Of a stretch of 64,000 nucleotides of DNA, positions 55,872 through 64,000 are shown piece by piece (positions within the stretch are counted from its first letter, which is position 1; the number at the start of each line of letters is the position of its first letter). The notes beneath the pieces are model-generated. The model saw only the letters and a list, made by a program, of their open reading frames with translations. It was not told where the DNA came from and did not search any database. This DNA is from Rhodocollybia butyracea (lineage: Eukaryota; Basidiomycota; Agaricomycetes; Agaricales; Omphalotaceae): contig JADNRY010000008.1 in assembly GCA_015501585.1 (NCBI GenBank), forward strand, positions 496,001 to 560,000, written 5' to 3'. The translations under genes and the position numbers were made by a program.

Positions 55872-57650
55872 TCACCTTCGACGTGAAGAGGGTGGCATCC
55901 ATTCGTCATCATCTTTCTCCAGCTCTTCTTGATCTATATCCTCATTGACCTCAAGATACGACACCTCTGTTTTTGCCGTCTTCTTTTCCATGTCCTCCGT
56001 TTTCCTTTCGCTGCTTTTAGCCTTTTTCAAAGCCTTGCCTTTATCGAAAAGAGTATCCAAAAGGCCATCTTTATGCAGGCGATTGACATATTCTACTATA
56101 AACGGTTCATAATCGTGTGTTCGTTTAATGCGATCCGTCTGAACCACCAGATATCAGACACCAAAAGAACTTGGTGAAAATCACTCACACAGTCATTAGT
56201 TGCTCTTTGGATTTCATCTTCCACGACAACCTTTGTTCGAATTGCTTGTCGAACGGCATCCTCCCACTGCCTTAAAAGTGTTCCTGAAGCCGCGGTCAAG
56301 ATTTCTGCATCTCGGGCTAATCGCTGAGCTCCCCCTTGTAGGAACATGCGCCCAGGAGCCTCCGGTAAGTTGAACGCATGTTCAGCAACTATTAGTAGTT
56401 CTTGCTGGACCTATGTAGAAATTACGCTCAAACACAACCTGATTAGACACGGCCAAACTTACTTTGGATTTCCAGTTAGCGTCAGTTTCATCCATCCTTC
56501 TTTCCAGCACGCGTCTTTCTCGCTTCCAATATTCCCATTCGTCGTTCGCCTTTTCATAACTTCCATCTACAAGCGCAAGAAGGCTAAACCGAATGTTAGC
56601 AGCCTCCGCGCCTCCACCGTATTTCGCCATCTTCATGCGTAAAGCGGGTCGCGCCACGTCCATCCAGCCAGACGTAGTGTTTTCCGATTCGAGTTCGCCA
56701 ACTTCCAGTGGGCCAGGTTTGAGACCATCCAGTTCCCATACCTTACCTGAACGTGAGCGATGTAAGTAAGCATTGAGAGCGACGTTATCATTTTAGATCA
56801 CCGAAAGCAGGAACGTATCCGATGAAATGATAAACTTCTTCTTCCTCGCTGGTATCCTTGGAAGACTCAGTTGGTTGTTTCGTCTTGGATTTTACGGGTG
56901 TTTTTGGTTTTGGTTTACGGGGTGTAGTGGTCTTCTTGTTTTTGCATTGTTCCTGCTGGGCCTTTTTGACTTTGGTTTTTTGTGCGTCAAGGGTAGTAGA
57001 AGATATGGCGTTCAGTGAGCCGCGGAGATCAGCTTGACTGCATAACATATAAGAACATAATATGAGAAGAGAATACATGACCGTACCGAGCCAAAGAGTT
57101 ATGTGCGTCGCGGATAAAACTGGAATTCGTTATTGCAAGACCTTTCATCTGTGCTGGTTAGGAATACCACAGAGAAAGTTAAACGTCAGTATTCACCACA
57201 GGCGACATTTCCTTCGTCTCATCTTTAAACAACTGCAAGTTCTCTCCCAAGTTCAACGATGGACAGTTCAACAAGACATTCAGAATAGCATGAGTTGCAC
57301 AGGCATCGTCAGATACTTGATTCGCAAACCAGACGTGTTCTGGATTCTCAAATTCCGCTGTTCGATGATTGTCTTTCCTCCAGTGAAAGCAGAAAATTAG
57401 GCCGTGAGGTTGAAGATGCTCTATTGCCCATGGTTCGATGGAATATATCTCGATTAAAGCCAAATTTTTGACACCAAGTCTACGTGTTAAAGAGGTGAAA
57501 ACGCCTGAAACATTGTGAATTCCGATTACGAAAACTCGACGCTGTACTAACCTGGATCAGACTCTATGAAACAGTTTAAGTTCCAAGCAAAATCGCGACG
57601 AGAAACTGCCAACCTATTACAGCAAATGGCGGTCCGCCTATGAGATCCAT
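55872..57650 (-). CDS. UCH37/BAP1-type ubiquitin C-terminal hydrolase
   Basis: A cysteine protease of the UCH (C12) family. Start MDLIGGPPFAVIESDPGVFTSL is split by a 50-nt intron after residue 12. Motifs are VKNLALIEIYSI, the catalytic Cys in DDACATHAILNVLLNC, KGLAITNSSFIRDAHNSLARQ, the catalytic His in YHFIGYVPAF, and the Asp in VWELDGLKPGP, then IRFSLLALVDGSYEK. After the domain a long coiled coil (ANDEWEYWKRERRVLERRMDE) leads to the ULD tail IKRTHDYEPFIVEYVNRL of UCH37 and BAP1. Unusually, a ~60-residue lysine-rich segment (TTTPRKPKPKTPVKSKTKQP) is inserted in the crossover loop before YHF. UCH37 partners use DEUBAD domains (Rpn13, INO80G); the adjacent gene carries one. Confidence 0.9.
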
Positions 57651-57770
57651 AATTTAAGCGCCGGTCAAACATCAAAGGCAAGGCTTAAACGTCTCATCAT
57701 CGATGGGTCTTTCCGAAAAATAAGAACAGCTAGTTTATCAAGTTACAACGTAATATAGCATGTATAACAA

Positions 57771-58790
57771 TTATTTCGATTTGTTAAAAACTTTAAGAAG
57801 CTCTTCAGCAAGCGGACGAGCTGAAGCAGGGTTCTGGCCCGTAATGAGATGACCATCTACAACAACCTTGGGCTGTTTGCAAAGTGAGTTCACATCTATG
57901 ATTATCTAGACGATGATAACATACCTGCCAAGCGTCAGCCTTGAGGTAGTTTCCTCCCAATGCGACGATCCTGTCTTCTAGGAGGAAAGGAACATGCTGA
58001 AATTTGGTATGAGTACTTGCTTAACTATAGATTATCAAGAATGAAACCAACATCTACGGATCCATTCTGTTCTTCTTCGGTGTTGGAGAACCCTGCAACC
58101 CTTTTACCAGCAAAGATCGATTTACCATCAGTGGTCGTTGCTCCTACAAGGGCACTAGCGTGGGATATGACGCTATATTCCACATTCAAACAAACATACA
58201 ATACTCACGCAGGACCGTGGCACACAGCAGACGTGATTTTTCCAGAATTGTAGAACTACATACGGATGTTTCGTCAAGTTGCGCGATTGATAAGTGCGGA
58301 AAGGCGAAAGCATACATCTGAAGCCAATTTGATATTTACGGGGTCGGTGGGGAGGTCAATGACTGGACCATGACCGCCGACGTAAAAGACAGCATCATAG
58401 TTCTTGTGGTCGACCTCCGAAAGAATTTTAGCGGTTTTGAGCTTGGTCTTGACCGCCTCATCGTTCAGAAAGTCTACAGATTCTTTATCGCCACTGAAGT
58501 TCTTGACAGAGCCTTCGTCTACTGGAGGATTCGGCCCATTTGGAGCAGCAAAATCGATCTGAAAGTGGGGAGCCAGAACATAGTATGGGTGCGCTGCCTG
58601 GAATATTTTTGAGTTAAGTGCGCAGAGGCTGTAGCACAATGAGAGATCATACTGACCTCAGGAAGATACCATCCCTTCAGAGTTGTGAACGTTAGAAGAA
58701 TGAGATATGCAAATGTGATCGAAATTTTACCGTCTGGCCGCCTTTAAGATGTTTGTCGACAGAGGTAAAGACAAAGAGGATAGAAGGCAT
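57771..58790 (-). CDS. HSP31: DJ-1/PfpI family protein, Hsp31 type
   Basis: Hsp31-type members are glutathione-independent glyoxalase III enzymes and stress chaperones. Exons join to MPSILFVFTSVDKHLKGGQT, GWYLPEAAHPYYVLAP with the catalytic Glu, YDAVFYVGGHGPVIDLP, ITSAVCHGPA with the nucleophile Cys, the His of VCHGP, then VGATTTDGKSIFAGKRVAGFSNTEE and GGNYLKADAWQPKVVVDGHLITGQNPASA. Length about 235 residues is normal. The nucleophile-elbow exon is cut just after GPA by a short intron. The ATG was set by the conserved first strand. Convergent with MOB1? No: it is divergent from MOB1, with 176 bp between starts. Confidence 0.9.
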
Positions 58791-58966
58791 GGTAGAAGAT
58801 AAAGATGAGAAAATTCGATGAACGGCTTTTATATGGCCGGTGGATCTACCCCCGAAGCCAATTTACAAATCTAGCCTCTGAGTCCCACATGAATAGAATA
58901 GAAGTAAGACAGACCCCGGAGGAGAAGCAAGCGCTAAAAGGCGTCTAATTCCTCACAAATCCCATC

Positions 58967-60056
58967 ATGTCTTCATTCTTCGGTCTGTAAGTAATTCCTG
59001 TTTCGCCACAGCAAAACTCTCAATTTTGTTAGGGGGAAGACCCGTACGTTCAAACCACGCAAAGATGTCCCCGAAGGCACGAAACAGTATCAGCTCCGAA
59101 AGTATGCAGAAGCAACCTTGGTAGACCATTACAACTCAATTTAATTGTCGATCTCTTATCTGCCTGCTCTCGATGTTCCTTCTTTCTGGATTTAGGGGTC
59201 GGGAAACCTTAGGCTTGCTGTTCAACTACCGGATGGTGAAGATCTGAATGAATGGCTGGCAGTACATGGTGCGTAACATCGATAACTATCTTCGTTCGAT
59301 GTCTCATTTTTTCAGCCGTGGACTTTTTCAATCATCTAAACATGCTGTATGGAACTGTGACTGAATTCTGTACGCGACAAGAGGTGCACTTTTCCAAGAT
59401 TTATGTTGCATGTAGTCTTACAACTCTGGATCTGCTATAGTGCCCGATAATGTCCGCTGGTCCGAGGTCAGATTACCAGGCTCATCCTATAATCCCAACC
59501 TTACACTCTACATAGATACGAATACCTATGGGAAGATGGTGTCAAGTACAAGCGTCCGACCAAGTTACCAGCACCAGAATATGTAGATGCCTTGATGAAT
59601 TGGGTCCAAAATCTCCTCGAAGACGAGGCTGTGTTTCCGAATAAGATTGGTGCGTATAAAGCCTCTTATGGCTCGGCCTTCAACTTAGTATGCATGTTAT
59701 AGGTGTCCCGTTCCCCAAAAACTTTCGCGATACAGTACGGACCATTGTCCGTCGTCTATTCAGGGTCTATGCACACATATACAGCAATCACTTTGACCAT
59801 ATATGTGCATTGGGAATCGAAGGTGCGTGGCGGCACTTTTTACTTTTGTTTCCAACACCAATTGCGTTTATCGTTTAGCTCATCTCAATACCAGCTATAG
59901 ACATTTCTTCTTGTTCATCAACGAGGTCACCAATTGTCTTGGTCGTTTATTCCTTTTTCTGACTTTCGTTTTCAGTTTGACTTGGTCGACAAGAAAGAAC
60001 TAGCTCCGTTGGATGAGCTGAACAGTGCTATACTTGCAGAGGACAAAGCACGGTAG
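58967..60056 (+). CDS. MOB1: Mob1 kinase co-activator
   Basis: Mob1 binds NDR/LATS-type kinases in the mitotic exit/septation (MEN/SIN) network. Exons join MSSFFGL with TRTFKPRKDVPEGTKQYQLRKYAEATL, then [37 protein letters not shown]. The zinc site has [23 protein letters not shown] (two Cys) and RRLFRVYAHIYSNHF (two His). KRPTKLPAPEYVDALMNWVQ and FPKNFRDTVRTIVRRLFR are standard, and the C-terminus is DKKELAPLDELNSAI. The exon between FC and CPIM ends GAG before a donor GTGCAC. All zinc ligands are kept. This complements the Spo12-family gene 35 kb away in mitotic exit, by function only. Confidence 0.94.
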
Positions 60057-60456
60057 CTTTTCGTGCTCATGCGTTATACCCATATTATGAACATTAAAGT
60101 GCCAACAAGAAGACTGTGTATAATTCGATAATTTGATGGTCAGCTATTACAACAAGAATTGCGTGTGTTAGGAGAAAGTAAGGCCTTTGTGCGTGTTTGT
60201 AGGCCTTGTAAAGTAGAAGATCAAAATATTGTACAAAGGAAGCGATAAAATCTGCGAATACACTCGGTGGTACTAGTACAATGAAAGGAGCACCAGATCC
60301 TGAATGGTATCGACGTGCTCGAATCAGATGCGTGAATGAATGATGCGACAGACATAGATCGTATAAATACAGCTGCTGGATCAGGTGCAAGAGGCAAGCG
60401 TTTGTGAGTCTCTGAGAAGGATGGGTGCATCGTGCACCGCGGTATTTTGAATCGGT

Positions 60457-61704
60457 TCAGTTGTTGGATGCGGTCGGGGCAAGATTGGATCGAGACGAAG
60501 AGAAATTTATATCGTTCTCTGCCATGCAAAAACATGAGTCTCAGTGTTTGTTCGTAAAGGAAACATACCTTCACAACAGACCACTGCACGATGAGATTTT
60601 TGATTCGATCATTCAAGCCCTGTTTGCAAAGACCGCAAGAGAGATGCTCAGCTAGAGGAGCAAGCGCGGACTCGAGAAAGCCTGTTGACAAATCTGGGGA
60701 CAGCATGAAAAAAGAATGCATATAATAGGTTCCGACCATACCTGGTCTAGCATCCCAGGCCAGATAGGCCGAGGCCAATGCCCAGGCGCGGGTGAGTGTT
60801 TTCTGGTCAGTAAAGTCACAGAAGGGGGTGGGCGCGTGCGGATGCGGTGGCTGCAGTAAAAGCTGCCAAAACTATTAGCTGAGACATTGACGAGTTGGAG
60901 ATAAATTAACTCACTCTCTTCAACGCTTCGGAACGACCTATATGTAAAAAGAACATCCTGCGTAGATATTTAGGACCCATGGCTTCTGCCATTTCATCTG
61001 TGAGCGTAGAAAGTTGAAACGACAGGAGATGGGGAGACGTTGAGACGGCTAGGTCAGACAAATCGTGTTTGGCGGCAAGAGTGTATACGTCGAGCGGGTA
61101 AAGTGGGGCATGAGAAAGAAGTAATGTGTGTAGAGGCGTATTGGAAGTAATACGCTGCTTTGGGTTTATACCATACGTCGACAGTCGATCAACTGCGTTG
61201 GCTAGCGTTTCAAAAGAAGGCGAATATTGAGATGCTGACAAGTCATAAATAACATGTAGGATGATGTTCAGGACTGGCGAGAGATCTGGTACGTTAATGA
61301 CCATATGAGAAGCCTTCTTGGAAGAAGAGGTTGGTATTAAGGAATGGAAGTCATTGGTTGATGAGGCAATGAGTATATGCGAGTGAACGTAGAAGAAAAC
61401 TGAATCGGATGACAAGAGCGCAAGGTCTGGGGGGAGAGAATCGAGACTGGAGCCTGGATAAAAGGTTGTAGAGATGGAGACTATCTGTTCTGGCGGATCG
61501 TCCCATATCGGTGAACCGTCGTTCGAATTCTGCAAAAAAAAAATGTGAGACACGACAAAGGGCAGTAACTGAGATACAAACTGGAGGAGTCGGAACCTGC
61601 AAATGAGGGGTAGAAGAGGAATTGTGTTCTGAAAAATCGTGATCCAAGTTCAACTCCATGTTATCGGCAAACTGAAGGACGGAATCCCAATTCGTAATTT
61701 CCAT
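60457..61704 (-). CDS. BTB/POZ-like protein of a basidiomycete family
   Basis: Five exons join from MEITNWDSVLQFADNME. Family blocks are SIPTTFYPGSS-like SISTTFYPGSSLD, DSVFFYVHSHILIASS (the β-hairpin of BTB-like proteins), INVPDLSPVLNIILHVIYDL, LHTLLLSHAPLYPLDVYTLAAKHDLSDLAVSTSPHLLSFQLSTL, and GPKYLRRMFFLHIGRSEALKRLL. Then PHPHAPTPFCDFTDQKTLTRAWALASAYLAWDARP, LAEHLSCGLCKQGLNDRIKNLIVQWSVVK and a short Ser/Asn tail. This is the usual plan of a basidiomycete-restricted family whose members are likely adaptors. The role is unknown. The stop is at 60457-60459. Confidence 0.82.
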
Positions 61705-62661
61705 GATGCTTTCTGTGACGAACGATTTACGTCGTCAGGTTTCTGTATAAAATTTCGGAGGATAAAATGGAGAAGAAAAGATTTGCAAAGTGTGATGGAG
61801 GTAGAGTGCGAACCTCTACACTTGGTAGAGATCCACACGCGCTGAATTGCTTATGCCCGTAGGAATCAGGGAAACGATCGAGATGATTTCTGCCTTTTTT
61901 GGTAGCCTATTGGGACGGCCCGGGCTCTCGTCAGGGCAGACTCTATTCACGTGCATGGACGTCATTGGGCGCTTTCGTTTTCGCATCTGTTCCGTGAGCC
62001 ACGATTCTAAAGCCGCTAGGGCCGAAGATAGATAGATAGATAGATAGAGGCCCAAAGATGTCATGGCTCCAGTTCCAGTCCATGTTCCGGGAACTACCTC
62101 CGCCCGCAGTCTCGAAAAGTTGAACACCGATGCTCTAGTCTCAGTTAATCACAGGTTCAGTTGATTCAGCCTTCAATGCCCATGCTCCAACCAATCCCGC
62201 AAGCGCGGAGGTAGCTCGAGGACCAGAAAGATAATTGCTGGAGCCTCTCGTCGACTCCTGAAAATATATTGCTTGCGCCGATATAAAAAACCACAAAACG
62301 AACGACAGACATGACTCGCGAGATCTAGGAGATACTAATCATATAAGACTCCTGCAGCCGCAGTTGAAGTTCACACCTGACAGGTGAAATGGCAAAGATA
62401 GTAACTTAAAACAAGGCTTTCACATTTATCTGGATCAATGGCTCAAAGTTGCAGAGAAGACGAGGTTTGGATATTAGACTTGCAAAAGAACTCGAGAATA
62501 AGATTTGAGGATAGACCAGGTTTTCAGGATCGGGTGGTAACCATCAACCCGCAGTGGACAAACGCTTTGGCCTCACATTTTGATTATCAATTATTAGTAG
62601 GAATATGATCCATTTTTCTTACTACTGTACTATAGGTCAATGTTTGCTAGTCTAGAAGTGC
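61705..62661. other. Gap between the BTB gene and DBP8
   Basis: No gene with family motifs was seen. A short minus frame (61816-62127) starts at an ATG but its product is unlike anything known to me. A GATA microsatellite lies inside. Confidence 0.45.
62027..62047. repeat. GATA microsatellite
   Basis: Five perfect copies of GATA plus one G, within a noncoding gap. Confidence 0.9.
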
Positions 62662-64000
62662 TCAGCTCTGGACCTTGAGTCGATTGATTTTTTCCCTCTT
62701 CCCGAAATTAGAGTCGTGAAGTTCCTTGCATAATATTAGCTCGCGCATGTTTCAGCTCAACAATCTCCCCTACCATGTTCGCAAGCCGCTTGGCTGTCGA
62801 AACCGCGTTCAGCTTTTCCAATACTTTGCTTTCAGGTAGAACAATTTCTTCCAGTTGTACGCCTTGAACAGAAGTAAGATTTGGAAACAGGCTGTGAAGA
62901 GTTAAACTAACCTATACGGTTCTCGATTTTCAAAACACGGTCTTCGTCTCGTTCCGTGACAAAGCTAACAGCTACACCACCTCTTCCAGCTCGAGCGGTT
63001 CGCCCCACTCGATGTGTGTACTCCTCTGGCTCTTCAGGTAAGTCCCAGTTGATGACAATCGCAACATCTTCGATATCAAGCCCACGCGCACCAACGTCGG
63101 TTGATATCAACACGGGAACGACAGAAGATCGGAACAACGATAAAGATGAAAGTCGCTCTCGCTGAGTAAGTCGCGAGTGTAATGCTGTACTTCGTATTGA
63201 GAGTGTTTTTAGCAACAAAGTCAAGTAGGCAGCAGTTCGGGGGCGAGCGCAAAAGATGATTGTCGGAGGAGGCTGCTCAGGAGTCTCGTTTTCAACAGGT
63301 TCTTTCTTTGATTTGGCTTTTTGTTGCCTTTTATTTGCAGGTTCTGGGGGAGCGCGGCGCAAGTGTAATGTACTTTCAGGCGGATTGCATAGAAAGTAGA
63401 ACAGGTATGACTCGCGAACATGAGATGGTACCAAGATATAAGACTGCTTCAGCGTCGCCACTGTCTCCACCCTAGGAAAAGGTGAAAAATGGTAAAGATG
63501 GCAACTATTCTGGAACATACGTCTCAGTCATGCGACGAATGAATGGTTTCTGTTTTCCAGGTCTTGGTGGTGCATTCGCAACGTTTTCAATCGATGGTGT
63601 TAAAGTTGCGGTGAAGAGGCAGGTTTGACGCTCCTTCGGAAGAACATCAAACAAGTATGAGAGCTCGGGGACGAAGCTCGAGGATAGTAGACGATCAGCT
63701 TCGTCAAGGACCTGCAGCTGTATTGGATTTTGGATGAAAGTAAACACTTGAACACTCACGAGAAATTTAACCCTTGATAAATTCCATTCACCACTTCCGC
63801 TGCTTTTCAAATGGTCCACCATGCGCCCAGGTGTAGCGATAACTATATGCGGTCGATTGCCTAGCTCAAGAGCCTGCGCCATCATGTCCATCCCTCCCAC
63901 AATTACTGCTGTTCTCACGTTTATTGCGTTTCCGACTACGGCAAACTGTTCGGATATCTGGAATGCCAGTTCTCTGGGGTAAATGAGGATCAGAACGACA
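62662..64000 (-). CDS. DBP8: DEAD-box RNA helicase Dbp8 (DDX49), 3' part; runs off the right edge
   Basis: Dbp8 acts in nucleolar 40S ribosome assembly. Visible motifs are [10 protein letters not shown] (motif Ia region), [22 protein letters not shown] (Ib), VLDEADRLL (II), CLFTATLTP (III, TAT where SAT is usual), [13 protein letters not shown] (IV), [26 protein letters not shown] (V) and [15 protein letters not shown] (VI). An insert of basic residues ([15 protein letters not shown]) precedes motif IV. The C-terminus is reached after a 49-nt intron that joins KRLANM to [12 protein letters not shown]; without it the frame would stop early. At the right edge, an intron probably ends just before RELAF. 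The walker-type motifs I and Q lie outside the window. Confidence 0.93.

Noticed and set aside
61816..62127. Minus-strand 103-codon frame
   Set aside because: It spans the GATA microsatellite and has no motif or splice context; kept only as part of a gap.
1..64000. CRISPR arrays, prophage or bacterial operon features
   Set aside because: The window is eukaryotic with spliced genes throughout; no regular spacer repeats were seen.

Overview
The window is a gene-dense stretch of a fungal nuclear genome, almost certainly a mushroom-forming basidiomycete (Agaricomycetes). The signs are many short introns of about 47-60 nt with clear CTAAC/CTGAC branch points; families expanded or typical in basidiomycetes (F-box, BTB, FAR-17a/AIG1-like and GST-like proteins with their usual motifs); a division-1 chitin synthase; and Dal5-type transporters. 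Most calls were made by joining exons by eye across introns, using splice sites, reading phase and family motifs together. All similarity statements come from memory of the families, not from a search.

Region 1-19 kb: 5' part of an acidic low-complexity protein, deoxyhypusine synthase, a divergent 14-3-3 protein, an Aro8-type aminotransferase, ORC4, an unexplained 1.1 kb, a six-zinc-knuckle protein (Gis2/Byr3 type), COQ10, a probable mitochondrial protein of unknown function, a regulator of the Zn2Cys6 family without a visible zinc cluster, a FAR-17a/AIG1-like membrane protein and a GST-like protein.

Region 18.5-34 kb: chitin synthase, a RING protein, a small Spo12-family mitotic-exit gene, an F-box protein, the TORC1-activating GTPase Rheb, a GH2 beta-mannosidase, a Dal5-type transporter, then an AT-rich gap holding a 352-bp inverted-repeat element (MITE, PIF/Harbinger-like, TAA target duplication).

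Region 34-51.7 kb: nuclear peroxiredoxin Dot5/BCP, an AlaX-type alanyl-tRNA editing protein, a second RING protein, a second Dal5-type transporter in the opposite orientation, Bir1 (survivin), CK2 beta subunit, U1A/U2B''-type RNA-binding protein, ceramide synthase, Snf7 (ESCRT-III) and Nem1 phosphatase. Gene packing is extreme here: two divergent pairs have only 65-68 bp between start codons.

Region 51.7-64 kb: a coding-intronless F-box gene, an ASXH (DEUBAD-type) protein, directly followed tail-to-tail by a UCH37/BAP1-type deubiquitinase, a DJ-1/Hsp31 protein, MOB1, a BTB protein and the 3' part of the DEAD-box helicase Dbp8.

Most genes are housekeeping and unrelated in pathway. The functionally most suggestive neighbourhood is the ASXH/UCH pair, which resembles the animal PR-DUB partnership (ASX with Calypso/BAP1). 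Other items worth a second look are the inverted-repeat element, a probable 4-nt microexon in CK2 beta, three GC-AG introns, stop codons of a convergent pair only 2 bp apart, and a 14-3-3 protein with an altered groove residue.
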